Counted from the stretch's first letter, positions 1 through 13,400 are shown. The stretch is DNA of 64,000 bases from Urechis unicinctus (GCA_034190875.2 CM067354.1:50718317-50782316); one strand, 5' to 3'. Translations and numbers: made by a program. The notes: generated by a model from the letters alone, not told the origin.

Positions 1-1068
1 CAAACTATTGCCTCATCGAATGCCTCATTCGTAATACAATTTTCTTCACTCATTTGCAGTCCTCTAACTGAAAACCTCAAGATTTGCCATGCTTTGTCAT
101 AATACGTCTATCTGCCACAGAAAGACGCTTGCTTGATTACAAAAACGTTTCTTATTGTACATGCATACATTCCTTTATTGACATGGATCCAAGTCTATAC
201 TAATATCTTTATTCAATTATATTTGGGCTGTTTAAGTACTGCTTGAGTGTAAATAAAGAAAAATTTCCAGTTTCCAAGAAGCGACAAGTACATAACAAGC
301 TGTAAGATGTACGCCTCACTCAAAACAGATGAGCTAATGATAATACCGACAATTATTCTCTGCCACACCTACAAACCATCATGATCTCATTGAAAGCCAT
401 CGTGACTGCTACCTAATGCTAATCTCAACGAGATGTGGGCATTTCAGTTTCAACAGGAGCGCAATCCACGACAAAATGACCAGCAAAAATGAGGGCGTGA
501 ACCACGCTTTCTATGCAAATTGTACATTTGATTGAATATCTCCGATAGCTGAAATAAGTCATCCTTAATTTCAAGGAAATGACATATGGAAACAAATCGA
601 CACAGAATGAAGACAGTGTTCTGTTGACATTGGCGTATTACAACTTGTCTTCACTTATATTTAATTCCGCTGTGTGATGGTATGTCTCATTGGTGAATAT
701 ATTTGTTTGCCTATTTTAATTTGGAGTTTCCCTTTGGTGATACTTCATTAACAAGAGTTATGCACATAACTTGCTTTTCACTTATATTGATATTCTTGTT
801 GACCTGATTAGACATTCAAGTACTTGACAACTGATCTTCATTTCACAACATTTGCATCAGAGATGGCAAGGCTATAGACCTCGCATGATTGTTCATACGC
901 TCAACTGCTTTGGATTAAATGGATGAAGTAAAAGATGAAAAGCAGACTGCAATATTGCACAACTCAAATATTGGACATATTGAAAGACTCTTAAGCTGTT
1001 TATGTCCACACCTGAACTGGGACGAACCTATAGTGGATGATGACGAACCAAACGAAATGGTCTACTTC
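1..1068. other. Non-coding stretch, no gene seen
   Basis: AT-rich sequence with only short open frames lacking family resemblance or convincing splice signals. I see nothing functional that can be supported. Confidence 0.5.
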
Positions 1069-1312
1069 TGTGGCTTGACTCTGTGGTGAGAATAACTCTG
1101 CCGCATCAATATTTGAGACTTTATGGGGCATCACAGCGGGTGTACCCTCATTTGCAACCATACAGAGTGCATTAATTCAAAATGCATGAGTAGATACGCA
1201 ACTTGTGTGTATTTACACCAAGAGCAACCATCTTTTGCTGCCGGTAGATGCACCTAAAGCATGACGGCAGTCGTCACGACCAATTGTTTGCCTTTATATG
1301 GCTTTTTTCTTG
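1069..1312 (+). repeat. Duplicated upstream block, left copy
   Basis: This segment closely matches 13632-13832. Shared stretches include TCAATATTTGAGACTTTATG, ACTTGTGTGTATTT and GGCAGTCGTCACGACCAATT. In the right-hand copy the block runs almost directly into the 5' flank of a receptor copy. Here it is separated from the equivalent flank (from about 3750) by 2.4 kb. The 65-aa frame starting at 1261 lies in this block and its next section is not conserved, so I do not call it a gene. Confidence 0.7.
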
Positions 1313-1789
1313 GAATCAAAAATGAAAAAAAAAACCCCGTATTATTGCAGAATATGTTGCTGAAGACGAGTAATGACGCATTAGCATGTTATATGTTTTT
1401 TCCCTGTTTGGCACACTTTTTTAGTCAGTATCATAGTCTCGTAAGTTTAATTACCTAGTTTGTATCAGAGGAATGTATTGTTAGTACAACAGAAATAAAA
1501 GTAAATGATGATTAGGGGTCAAAGCAGCGGTGCCAGCTTATTTTGTTGTAATATCGCTTGATATTATGGAGCCCGAATGCAGTAAAATATTTGACATATT
1601 TTCATTTTCAGCTCTGCATATTATTTTCGATCCACATTATCCCGCATTGTTAAATTTAAACTTACACAGTGTCTGGGTGCAGTAAGAAGCTATTGTTTGA
1701 ATTATAAATACTGTGATATAATCATGAAGATGCCTTTGCAGCATACCAATTTCGTTTTGGCAATAACATGCAGATGTTTATTTACCATA

Positions 1790-3000
1790 TGGAAGTCTGA
1801 CATACCTCATGGGTTTGTAATGCACCAGTGCTGTGCTTTGCAAAGGTAATTGAGCCAGTAAACATTATGACAACATTTATCTACTTCATGAATATCTATT
1901 GCAATGAAGGCTTACACTATCACACACGCGTTTGTGTATCTGAATGTTTAAACGGAGACCTTTATCACGCACTGTCTATTGATATTCTGATATGCCCTGA
2001 GATACACAACCTATGTTGCTTTCATAAAATAATATATTGATAACTTGAATAGGAATGTACAATAATTATTATTTGGCTATTCTTCGATTGTCAAAAGTAA
2101 CTCGACGCAAGTGCTGATAAGGATTAATCATGATGGTATTAACCACAGTGTTACCAAAGTGAGGAATTGTGCTTGTGATAAGTGGCGATGATAGCGGAGT
2201 GTGGATAGGTTGTCGTGTAAGAAGCCATGTGGGCTTTGCATACTGATTGCTCTGTTAACGCTGTGAAATAACGACTGGATGCTTGGATACTGTAATCTAC
2301 CAACATGTCAACATGATTATTAACATGTGAAGGGTGAAGACAAACTGTAATACGCCAGCAAACTCTGTAAGTGTAAAACAATAGGTAAAATAATGATGAG
2401 CCTCTCTTATTTTGGATACTGTTAAGGATACATACTTAAGAATAGGCCTTTGCAGCATAAAACGGCCATTTTGGCCTAAGGTACTTTTAAAACGATATTA
2501 AGATTGATTAACTGTGGGGGAGATCTGAGCCACCTCATTTGTTTGTGATGCACCAGTGCTGTGCAATGCAAAGACGGAGCAGCCAGTAAACATAATGTCT
2601 ATATTCATCCACTTCATAAAGATTTATTGCGATCGCACCGGCAAATGTGTCTACATTATTAAATTGAAGCATTATTCAAGCACCGTCTATCAACATGCTG
2701 ATAAATATGAGAGGAGGAAGCAAACAATATTGCAGTAGTTAGTTAGATTGTTATTATTATATTGCTGCAAAAAAGTAAGACAAATGTTTATGAGAGTAAT
2801 ACCATGGTGGCATTTGACTAAGATCCACGCCATTACCAAAATGGGAATTGTGCTTATACCAGATGTGAATAAGGTTGTCGTGTGAGGAGTTATATATGCG
2901 TACTGTTGCTTTGGTAACACTGTGAGATAACGACCAGATGCTAGGATACTGCTATCTATCACCATGACAACATGATTGATAACACGAGAAAATATAGAGA
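1790..3000. repeat. Two-copy tandem duplication, unit about 0.7 kb
   Basis: About 1800-2400 and 2530-2995 are diverged direct copies. Both contain ATGCACCAGTGCTGTGC, then CCAGTAAACAT-ATG, then GGTTGTCGTGT, then a TAACGAC-GATGC-GGATACTG segment, in the same order and spacing. The minus-strand frames in each copy (2151-2381, 2690-2965) are related only because the DNA is duplicated; neither looks like a protein gene. The pair sits inside the 2.4 kb that separates the two halves of the receptor's upstream region. Confidence 0.75.
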
Positions 3001-3749
3001 CAACACCTTAAACAGTCTATGTTAACAGCGCATAATGCAAGTTGAATATATGTCATCATTCTGTGTCACTTCCTGGAAAAGTTATATTCTTATTTAATAC
3101 ATCCAAGATATTCTAACAAATGTTATGATTTACTCTTCATTTGTGACCAAGGCCAAATATTTAATATGAGCCAAGGAAATACGCAAATCTAGACGTCTTC
3201 ATGATTAACCGCAGTCATTACTCATGATTTTGTGCGTCGTTAATTTGTATTATCATAAGCTCCGATGCTAGGTGTACGTCTTACAGCTAACAACTATTAT
3301 GTGCCTCCATTGTAAACAGTTCTGCTATTTGATGATTATACACGTATTGTCTCACCGTTAAGCGCTAGGAAGGAGCTAATTAGCCCTTATATCCTTTACC
3401 TAATAGAAGCAGAGGCTCGCATCCATGTCAATTAGGAAATTCTTGCTGGTGTCCTTGCAATCAGCATTCCATTCGCCGAAGAGTAGGTTGCAGACTTGCA
3501 CCCTGTTGACTGTGAGTTGTTTCTAGGGTGACGGCGGTAGCCAATCAAAGAGGTTCATAAAACGACTGTTTATGATGTCAAATATTTTAAACATACAACC
3601 TACTTTTTTGTCCGGTGTCAGATGAAGAAAGGTGTGGTGTTATACTTTTTCGCTAGCATTAATTACCTGGCCAAAGTACAGTAATGCGTTCAATATCAAA
3701 CATGTCCTAAGCAAATTCGTGACGCAATTCCTGTAAGAAGCGCAGACAA

Positions 3750-4089
3750 ATAAATGTTCGTATAGTCATTCTTTCTCCATGTATTACTTAGAACACGCAT
3801 TCCACATTAACCGCTAGAAGCGTGGGTAGCTAGCCACGCTGTGCCTGCTCCATTTGACACAAGGGGGAGGGAGCATTAGTGGGCGTGGTCTGACGAGCAT
3901 CAGCTCCACACTTGGAGGCCACTAGAGATGCCGATAAAGAACAGAATAACGGCTTCTATGTCCGCGATTGCAATACACAGACAGGATATTCACGGAAGAC
4001 CCAACATAGAGTGGGGAATTATCGTATACTAAAGGGCACCCTATGCAGTAGATAACGTTAAATTCCGAATTATTGCTATTCATACGGAG
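3750..4089 (+). promoter_or_regulatory. Conserved 5' flank of the intact receptor
   Basis: About 340 bp directly upstream of the receptor ATG match the flank of the decayed copy at 14174. They share CTTTCTCCATGTATTAC-like sequence, an AGCGTGG/CCACGCT palindrome, GTGGGCGTGGTCT, GCATCAGCTCCA, GACAGGATATT and CGGAGATGAATGC at the start codon. GGGCGTGG resembles a GC/CACC box of the Sp/KLF type. Because the block was copied together with the gene it is a good candidate for the promoter, but no TATA box or initiator stands out. Confidence 0.45.
3819..3840. promoter_or_regulatory. Imperfect palindrome upstream of receptor
   Basis: Arms AGCGTGG and CCACGCT enclose a GTAGCTAG centre, 250 bp before the ATG. 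The same arms recur at 13912-13937 upstream of the decayed copy with four extra bases in the centre. It could be an operator-like binding site for a dimeric factor; that is inference. Confidence 0.4.
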
Positions 4090-5295
4090 ATGAATGCTCA
4101 TTTAACGAGCGTTACGCTAAATTGGACAGTGAGGCCAGATATTCTCCTGGAAACTCGCCCCTCACCAGCTGATGTGTTCAAGGCGCGCACACAGCAAACT
4201 CCTCTTCTCACGTTTGTGGTTTCATTCATAAGTTTGGGCATCGTCGGCAGCAATGTGATCAATTTAGTAATTTTGTCAAGGATTCGTCAAATGGCGTGGG
4301 CTACTCGCGCCTTTCTCATCAACCTCAGCATCTCAGACCTCGTTGTGGGATTAGTAGCCTGTGCACCAGCCGTCTATGCCACCGCCGTAGGATACTGGCC
4401 ATATGGAGACGCCTTGTGTCAGATCTCTGGTATTATGTATGGTGCATCAGTGACTATATCAATCTGGAGCATATCCATGGTAGGTGTTGAGCGATATATA
4501 GCCATCACTAAACCATTCAAATATCACCGCTACACGTCGAGGAAGCGCTGCTGTCTCGTCCTCGCCGTCATGTGGCTGATAGCCATCACGACCTTCATGG
4601 CTCCCAACTTTACAAAGTCGAATTTCATATATTACAAATACAATACAGCACAGCATATATGTGGCTTACACTGGGAATTCCCTGCTTACTGTTTCGTCAC
4701 GGCGCTTTACATTCCTCTTTTGGCCGGATCAGTGCTTATTTTCACAAGTTGTCACATTCATAAAGCACTGAATGTGCATAACTTAAGGGGTAATGGTAAT
4801 ACACTACCAGGCGATGGTCTCATCCAGCGACCCCGGCCTCGTGACACTAGGATAAGCCTGAGCAGAAGAACTCTCCACGTGCTTGTCGCCACATCTGTGG
4901 GCTATTTCACGTGCTGGGGACCGTACGTCATAATGGTAATCATCATGGCAGCGATTCAAAGCAGCTCCAAAATGATATATCTATCGACATCTATTCAGTT
5001 CACTGTGATGTGGCTTGCGAATTTTAACAGTATGCTTAATGTGTTTATATATTCAAGCACAAACTCACATTTTAGACATGAGGTAAAACAATTATTAATG
5101 GGACATGTTCTTCGACAATGCCACAAGTGTCAGAACGAAAACGTTGCACACAACTCCCTGGTCGTGGCAAGAGATGACGTCTCCCAAAATGACGACAACC
5201 GTGATAGTGGTGACCTCCAGAATGCACCTAATCCGGTTGAGCTTCAACTGAAGAAGCGAAAGCAAAGCACAGATGCCACAAATAAACACAAATGA
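4090..5295 (+). CDS. Class A (rhodopsin-like) orphan GPCR, intact, single exon
   Basis: 401-residue seven-helix plasma-membrane receptor. N11-W-T is an N-glycosylation site in the outer tail. TM1 spans about 38-62 (N55), TM2 75-97 (D83), and Cys110 with Cys191 would form the TM3-ECL2 disulfide. E134-R135-Y136 is the DRY box, W162 lies in TM4, P209 in TM5, and C275-W276-G-P278 is the toggle motif in TM6. TM7 carries N313-S-x2-N317-VFIY, an NPxxY box whose proline is valine. Position 3.32 is Tyr117 rather than Asp, which argues against a biogenic-amine receptor, and the opsin lysine is absent. The tail has C344 and C347 as possible palmitoylation sites. The ATG is supported by the same start in the copy at 14174. 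The ligand is unknown. It is the only intact member of a local family of five. Confidence 0.93.
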   Translation: MNAHLTSVTLNWTVRPDILLETRPSPADVFKARTQQTPLLTFVVSFISLGIVGSNVINLVILSRIRQMAWATRAFLINLSISDLVVGLVACAPAVYATAVGYWPYGDALCQISGIMYGASVTISIWSISMVGVERYIAITKPFKYHRYTSRKRCCLVLAVMWLIAITTFMAPNFTKSNFIYYKYNTAQHICGLHWEFPAYCFVTALYIPLLAGSVLIFTSCHIHKALNVHNLRGNGNTLPGDGLIQRPRPRDTRISLSRRTLHVLVATSVGYFTCWGPYVIMVIIMAAIQSSSKMIYLSTSIQFTVMWLANFNSMLNVFIYSSTNSHFRHEVKQLLMGHVLRQCHKCQNENVAHNSLVVARDDVSQNDDNRDSGDLQNAPNPVELQLKKRKQSTDATNKHK

Positions 5296-5326
5296 GAAGT
5301 AGAATGTTATGTTTTGATTGAATGAA

Positions 5327-5562
5327 TAGATATATATATATATGCATATAATTATATAATGAATGATAGTATTGCAGATATATATATATTAATATATATA
5401 TTCATATATATATACATATAAATATTTATATATATATGTAAATACATATATATATATATGTAAAGAGATATATATATATAGAGAGAATATATATATATGC
5501 AAAGAGATATATATATATATTTATAAATATATATATAGATACATATATATATATATATCTAT

Positions 5563-5624
<62 letters not shown>

Positions 5625-5639
5625 ATATATATATATATA

Positions 5640-5682
<43 letters not shown>
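5327..5682. repeat. (AT)n-rich microsatellite
   Basis: Long interrupted (TA)n with short GATA, GAGA and AAATA interruptions, immediately 3' of the receptor gene. No polyadenylation signal is obvious before it. Confidence 0.95.
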
Positions 5683-5685
<3 letters not shown>

Positions 5686-6089
5686 GTGCCCGTGGATCTT
5701 AATCTTAATTAAAAAGCATTACCTGCGCTACAAGCCATGTGCGTTGTGGCAATGGCATACCTGTTCGTTGGAAAACATATGATGCATGATTCACATACTG
5801 TTCAAAGCAGCAGGCACACGCCAAATTCACAAATGCGGAATAGAATCGCAGACGAGTAAACGTCTTACAGATTATCTGGTTACCGAACTGTGAACATTTT
5901 GCTCATTAGTATGTCTGTCATGTTACTTCATACGGCTTTTACGGAACATAATATGATATAGAGGCAAGCAGAATCGGGTCGAATATTGTAACCATTTGTA
6001 CTACAGTATTTGAAATATAAATAGTGTCGGCCAAAAATATCGAAGGTCAATATAAAGAACAATATGGAATTGACTGATGTAGCTCTTAA

Positions 6090-8470
6090 GCAGATCATTT
6101 GCAGTCATATTAGCAAATCGCTTTGGATGATTGAGGAATTTTGATCGTTATTGTCGAAGAGAACTAATGCACGTCAATTATTCATGATTAATGACGTTTG
6201 ACGATTTACAAGTGGGCTAAATTTTACGAAGGCATTATTGAATAAGTGCTTGATGTTTGTCATCGTGGCCTTAGATGAACCCTATATCCACTCGCCCATC
6301 GCTTAACACAATCTACATGAGTAACAACAGTTAATTCAATAGTGAGAGGTGTTCTAATTCTACTAATACCCATTATCACTTCAACTTGTATACACTCACA
6401 GCCATTGTCCGCATTAATTTATCAGTTTTGTTTTGAACACGGATGTAAGTTACGTCTTACAGCTACTGCTGTAAACACACATGAATCTAGGCCTAAAACC
6501 ACAGTCAATAGGAAGGACCACGCAACCACGATTAAACCAACGATGAATAGAATCGGGAGTATTTGTTCATTTCTAACATGGCAAATCATTTGTCGATAAC
6601 AAAAGCGGCAAAAACACCATTTTTTTGCTGGGGCGTGGTTACGAAAACCATGCGATCAATCACTACACCAAACAGACCTACGGCTGAATTAGTTTAGCCA
6701 TCAGCATGTGTGGCCATTTATACGTTATCACTTATGCTTAATCAATTTGAGAATAGCAAGACGGAGACTAGTATAACATGTGTCTACTAACAATTCAAAT
6801 TTAAATCATTGACTCGATTCTAATAATTTGCAGGAAATGTTGGTAAACAATATCTATTGGAACTGCAAACATGCTCTTAAATCAATAATAATCAGATGTC
6901 TACGGTGCAGCTTCTACAATAAATAGCCAGGTAAACGCTGCATAGCAACATCTTCAACATGCAGCAAATAATAAATTGATGTCGGATTGTAAAAGTATCG
7001 ATCGTGCTCAATCGATACTAGTTAAAATCAATATTCAAATGCATATTGGTTATACGGACAATAAAAGGTTCACAGGAGAAATCGCCAAAAGGTTCACAGG
7101 AGAAATCGTCGTATTAATTGCTCGTTCCTGAATCTAACTGTGATAGCTGGGGATGGATTTCATATGCACTTATGTACTAGCTCGCGGTGGTCCCATCATT
7201 TTTCTCTTGGTTCTCTTCGACTGGAATTCATCGTGTTGCAATAAGAGATGAGAGATGTAGCTTGTGCATAGCCGAGTTTCTGCTAAATATTACATCAAGT
7301 TGTGGGTGCAATTCTTTTACAACCAAGTCTTCTTCTCTTGATATAAATTATTCACAAATGCTAAGTGCTTTTCTTAGCTTACCACATGCAAATATTGCAT
7401 TACCCAATAGCACCCTGTTGATGCCAACGCGGTAGAGGTTTTATATAGAACTGACGTTAAGTACTTCAAACATGAAATACCTACCCAGAACCTGGAATAT
7501 ATTGTTTGATACAATAATTATCCATCATATTTGCTTGGTTTTTACATTATTTTGTAAACAACTCTAAGGTCTGTTTGAGTCATGTTAGCTAGTAGAGAAC
7601 CAACAGGTACATAATTGCTGCTCAAATAGAATATTCACCATAGCAGCAGCAAAATGACGTCATATATGCAACACAAGGCTTGGCGTAATGACCAATAAAG
7701 AAGCTATTCTCCTCCAATAATTGCATTTATATTAGTATCGTGCTTGTTGACGATCTCTCGTGACGTCATGAACAAAAGCATAATTGTGACAGACTTACTG
7801 CCAGGGCATTTTCACAGGCTTTGCTGATCTGCATGTGTTATAAACGACCCATAGTGCTTTTTCATCTAACCTATCTATTTCTTAAGATGCAAGGATTGCG
7901 GATTTGTACGACCTTTCCAACAATTTAGCTAGTAATGACTTTATGCTGTTTTGGTCGTAGGGGTGTCACATTCACATTGAAAGAAGTCACAGAGAGCATG
8001 ACTGGTCACTTATGCTAATACGTAGAATGTCGGAGCTTATGTCAAATAAACGCCTTATGCGACTGGGCAATTGAGAAATTAATCCTTTTTTTCCACGACA
8101 AGTATAACCTAACATTAAAATCGAGCACTATTTGGCTTTGCAAAGAACCAATCCAAACCCTAAACGACTTTATTTAAACTTAATTAATATATCCCGCCAT
8201 CGTAATTTGAGTCGATTGCAGCCGAGGTTGTCAAGCACATTTACTCATTGTATGTCATTTAACACTTTGTGTGCTAATGAGCTGACACAAACATAGGTCG
8301 TTCTGTATCTTAGCGAATAAATAAAATTGTATGCTGCTACGTCGCAGGTAGCAGCTTATTTCATTTTGATATAGGTTTGAGTACTGTACGATATAGGTTG
8401 TCATGCAATTTTATAGTAGCATTTTGACGTTTTGTTGGAAGACGAGTTTTGACGCTTAATTACATCACGT
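6090..8470 (+). repeat. Segmental duplication, copy A (partner 20940-23590)
   Basis: Collinear, diverged non-coding match to 20940-23590 in the same orientation. Anchors in order are GCAGTCATATTAGCAAAT, GGGGCGTGGTT-CGAAAACCATGCGA, GGAAATGTTGGTAAACAATAT, CTACAATAAATAGCCAGGTA, GCGGTGGTCCCATC, CAACA-GGCTTGGCGT and TGTATGTCATTTAACACTTT. Frames inside it (6342-6599, 7187-7435) are not conserved as protein in the partner, so no gene is called. Copy A lacks the 0.28 kb present at about 21112-21389 in copy B. Confidence 0.75.
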
Positions 8471-8654
8471 GTTTTATTTTCCCTTAGGTGCAATGCACTT
8501 TACCAACTACCATGAAGATATGATACATGTTTCTTCAGTTAGTCTGTATTTCCTACCAAATAGTTGGTGCAGACATAACCCAAATATCCGGATATTGTGC
8601 CACTTTATTCAAGATAAAGTTAGTGATACACCAAAGTGGAGGGGTTCAACGAAC

Positions 8655-8940
8655 AAATAAAGAGTGAACCTTCCGATGTTATCAAGTCAGGGCCTCAATT
8701 AAACCGGCCTCTTAAAACGAGGATTAGCATGTACAAGAGATCTGTGAGAACACCTGTTGCTGCATCAGTGGTTATTCCACATATCGGGGATTATAAGTGA
8801 TAACGACATCCACCATAACAGCAAATCAAAAGAGTTCCAAAAGGACCAAGCCCTCTTCATTCATTCAGTTTACTGCCATGTGGCCGGTTAATTTTAACAG
8901 TTTGTTAATATATTCCGCTCTAAAGTTAATTTTCATTTGA
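8655..8940 (+). pseudogene. Receptor fragment (TM6 to helix 8)
   Basis: A decayed 3' piece of the same receptor family. It begins at the third intracellular loop (AAGAGTGAAC, then CAGGGCCTC-AACCGGCCTC), continues through a TRISM-K-x-VRTPVAASV segment equivalent to TM6, and ends after TTTACTGCCATGTGGC and a TM7 remnant. It is closest to the copy at 9394, whose loop carries the same AAGAGTGAAC and GGCCTC words. Several stops interrupt it. TM1 to TM5 are missing. Confidence 0.7.
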
Positions 8941-9393
8941 AGTCTACTCATATATTACAAATTTTCAATGAATTCTGTCGTTTTCGTGGTGACAATTATT
9001 TGGACCTGCGGTGTACAGTATTGAACATTATTCATGATTACACGAAACAGAGTATGGGACATCTGTTAGCACACGCTAATTGGTGAAATGGCGCTAGCAA
9101 CCACTTTACTAGTCACGACGTCAACGGGAATTACGTCTCCTGTAAAGATGTCCCCTGCTACTATGTCATTCTTCTTTACAGCAATATTGACATGAGAATG
9201 TTCTGCCGGTTTAATGTGGTGAAGCTGTAGGCAATTATCGTATTTCAAGGACTCCATCCTAGCAGCAGTAATGGGAGCATTGTTTCGTTATTCTGCCGCA
9301 TTTCGGTTTGAAAGGATTACCTTGGAATAATTTTCTTGCTTTTGTAGATATTCGAGTTTGGCTTGGTAAGGATCTTTGGCTTATTTATCGAGC
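8941..9393. other. Spacer between receptor remnants
   Basis: No gene supported. A 63-codon minus-strand frame (9066-9257) is rich in Asp and Val with near-repeats of GDV and VVxS but has no family resemblance. Confidence 0.4.
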
Positions 9394-10421
9394 ATGAATC
9401 TTACTCTTATAGAGAATTGCACTGGGAGCTATGTTTTATGAGAAACTGTACATGGACCCAGGAAGGAAGCGAGCCTTTGGTGTCGAAATCAGTGATGATG
9501 ACTTGGGTTGTTTTATGAATAAGTTTGGGAAAAGTAAGCAGCAACGTGATCAACTCGGTGATTTTTTCAAAGATTCACCAGATGGCGTGGGCTACCCGTG
9601 ATTTTCTCATCAACCTCAGCATCTCAGACCTCGGTGTGGGATTAGTGGCCTGTGCACCAGCCGTCTATGCCACCGCCGTAGGATACTGGCCTTATGGCGA
9701 CACCTGGTGTCAGATCTCTGGTATCATGCATGGTACATCTGTGACTATATCCATCTGGAGTATATCCATGGTAGGTGTTGAGTGATATATAGCCACGACT
9801 AAACCATTCAAATATCACCACTACACGTCGAGGAAGCGCTGCTTTCTCATCTTCGTCTTCATGTGGCTGCTTGCAATCGTGACTTTCACTGCCCCAAACT
9901 TCACCAAGAAGAATTTTATTTATTACAAGTACAATAGAGCACAGCATATATATAGCTTACATTGGGAATTCCCTGCTTACTGTATCATCACGGCGCTTTA
10001 CATTCCTCTGTTGGCCGGATCAGTTCTAATTTTCACAAGTTATCACATTCACAAAGCACTGAAGGCACACAAATCAAGAGTGAACTTTGCGTCCTTGTCA
10101 TAACAAGGCCTCGTACAAACAAACCGGCCTCTTGAAACTAGGATCAGCATGTGTAAGAGAACTTTGAGAATACTTGTTGCTACATCAGTTGGCTAATTCA
10201 CATGCTGGGGACCGTACGTCATAATGGTATTCATCATGGCAGAAACTCAAAGCAGCTCCTACATGATAAGGCCATCTGCATCTATTCAATTCACTGCCAT
10301 GTGGCTGGCCCATTTTAACAGTATGCTTAATGTGTTTATATATTCAATCACAAATGCCTATTTTCGGCAAATAACCAAGCAAGCATTCAGTAAAGGTTTA
10401 TGTTGCTTGCTCAATCATTGA
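9394..10421 (+). pseudogene. Decayed receptor copy 2 (full length, stops in frame)
   Basis: Paralogue of the 401-aa receptor with a different N-terminus (MNLTLIENCTG). From TM1 (about 9486) to the natural stop at 10421 the reading frame is never shifted but is interrupted by four stops: in TM1 (TGA at 9516), at the DRY arginine (GAG TGA TAT, about 9783), in the third loop (about 10101) and in TM6 before FTCWGPY. The N-terminus is in another frame, so at least one indel lies before TM1. Other hallmarks remain: the TM3 cysteine, W in TM4, CWGP, and NSMLNVFIYS. Position 3.32 is His. Its 3' flank matches that of the minus-strand copy at 19270-20237. Confidence 0.92.
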
Positions 10422-13400
10422 TGACAATTAGAGACAATAGATCTCCAAATGACAGGGGAATTATTGCCCCTGATCTAAACATCATTTTACTTTAACTACC
10501 TCTTGACAACTTGACAGGTAACACTGATTAACTGTCAACACTCGCTGAATATCGACAGTATATTATACATTGAGGATTGATTAATGTTAATATTTACAAC
10601 TAGTTGTGTAATATTTCCCTGTGATTTGTGTTATAGCATAATGATAAATGAAATTATAGTGACGTTGTTAAAGTCAAAGGTCATGTAATTCGAAGACAAA
10701 TTCGTACGATATTCTAGGGAGAGACACTTGTGATATGTGAAGAAAACTGCGCTCTTGCTTCTTACATTGATGCAAACAAGTAAATATTACACCAAGAGTT
10801 CTAAATAAACCATATCTGGCCAGAACGGCAAACTTTTATATTACTGCATTAATTTTTGCTTTCCAGTCTGAAAATAGCCAATATATTCTAAGCACTATTG
10901 ACCTTCTATCACAGTTGTCGAGTCAGGAAAGCTTGTAAAATGAACAAATGAAGGAAGCTTCTTTTCAAAGGAAGTAAGTACTATCGTCAACATTTCACAT
11001 AATCTGAATAATACAGGGACATATTTGGTTTCCTTTATTTTTATATACTGATAGTATGTTTGACACTTAATTGCTTTTTTGAGTTTCAGTGTTTTCTTAC
11101 TACTCAGCGTGACCTTAAATGTCTTGCATTATCATAACGTAGTTTTGCCAAATCCTGTGATCCTTAATTCGTCTCTTATAGTCACGCACTATCACTAGCG
11201 TATTCCGTCTTCGTTACCTTGAACAGCAATAGTCATTTATGCCGCCATAAAGCAGACTATCTGAGGACACGTGAAAAGCTTGTGCCTGCCACGACCCCTT
11301 AGAATAGTGCAACATAATCTAATGGGACATCTATTGGTTCAGTACGCTATGTTCAAGAGAATAGACACTTAATGACACATTAGACACATACCCAGCACCA
11401 TCTTCCTGACATTTTATAGGATACAAGCCATTGGACGTGCTGTCCGTTTCAATTATAGGAAACATGGTTGAGAGTCTAATAGTCATTTTTGTAAATCGTC
11501 TCTTTTTGCATAGCTCCTACTACATTCATCCATATGCAAAGTGGTGTACGCAGTGACGAGAATTATTTTGCTACAAACCTATAATTGTCATTTATAAGCT
11601 CAAACTAAGATGTTATGGTGTATTATGCTCCAGAATGCAAGGATTTTCATGGATTTATTGCGGTACAGATATGAAAATACTTACACTTCTCATAACTTCG
11701 GAAATGTTTCATATACCCCAGGATTTGCTAATGGCATCTATCTGCAATCGGCATTTTTGCAAGATCTAGTTACTTAAACAGCCGACAGGAGTTTCACCGT
11801 CGCGCACATCGCTGTTGACCGGAACGTGGGTTGTGTTTTGTCAATGGCACGCAGTCAATGGTTTGTAGGTGCATTAGCGAAGCTATTTTGAGTACGTGCG
11901 ATGTAGCGCGCGTTGTTGTCGTTCGATTATATAGCAGTCAAAATACATCAAAGACTTTCCTGAGAGTTTTGAGTGTATTTTAAATTGTTCTTGTGTTCAT
12001 CAAAACGCTGTCAAGAGGCGATGATTACATTATAAGCTGTTCTCAAGCGCTCAGAAAACCATGAAGAGTGATCCAAAATATTGTCAACTGTATTCATCTC
12101 CTATAAATTGAAATTGAATCAGGCTGCCTTGAAGTTAAACAGTCCATGAAAAACTTATATATCAACGTTGAAAGTTATGTATTATACAGTCACTTGTTTC
12201 CGTTTTATCACAACATTTATTTGAGAATGTAAAATGCAGCCAATAGGATTAACGCACTTATTGCTATGTTTTCCGATAAATGTTCCCTGGCTGAGATATC
12301 GATCACCGTAATCGATATACTGCGTCTGTCTTTGCTTAAGAATTGTGACTGTATTCTTCAATCATAATCACACGAAAGAATCACTGTGTGTGCTGCCCTA
12401 GCAAATCGAAGCTGAAAGCAGACCGTGTCTCCTTCGAGCGTAATTGGCATACGAAGGTTACATATCTCCGGAGGATGCTTCTTGTTGCCCTCATTTGACT
12501 GTGGTGCAGGTGTGGTTGGTTTTAACGGGTGCTGGGAGGAATGACATTATTTACACTGGACGCTTGTTTGTGGGTAAGTAAGGATCAACATAGAATATTT
12601 ACGTAGGTAAATAGTAAATACTCCGAATTCTATCCTGTGCTTAAGCAATGTAATATATTGCATGCGTGTATAACTGTCGGTGTGAATTATTCGACAACAA
12701 ATTTTCGTAACTTAAGGCGGCCTGTTATGCACACAACGCAAAGGCACAGATTTCGCATCATGTATTGCTGTACCTTGTTAACAATGTAATTATCCTGAAT
12801 CTACTGAAGTGTTGCTTGGCATTGAAACAACCGCCGCCTAAGCATAATACAACACAATCCATGGCTGTCAACGACCAGTTATATTCAATTTAAGGCGACA
12901 CAATTGCCATCTACTTGCTACTGGCCGCAAACATATTTTGGTAGCATATTCACATGAATGCCTTTGTCAACCCAATTTGTCAAGTCAGGTGTAAGGCGTA
13001 AAGTGATTGTACAATATGCTATTAAAGCATATAATAGATAATTGCCATGGAAATCCCATGTGGAAAGATGATTGTACATCACAGCTTGCAAATTGCATAT
13101 TTTATTGAATACCGAAGCAATTGTTATGCCAGTCTATCGATCAATTATCATAGAATTGCAGATGAAATCGTTCTCGTACGTTTCAAATTGGTACCATGGG
13201 AGAAGGGGAAAGATCATGTTACAGAAGAAAGCAGTGCATGACTAATCGCGCAACGGCACTTGGCCATTCTGGGTCATTTGAATGACAAATTGCCACCTAT
13301 GTCAGTTGAGACAATATTCACAGTCGATGAGCCACTATTAATAAAGGTACGATTTGACGAATGAAAATCTGTTTTGCTTACAAACATAACAAATCTAGCA

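Noticed and set aside
4296-5289. Other frames over the intact receptor on both strands
   Set aside because: Shadows of the 401-codon receptor gene.
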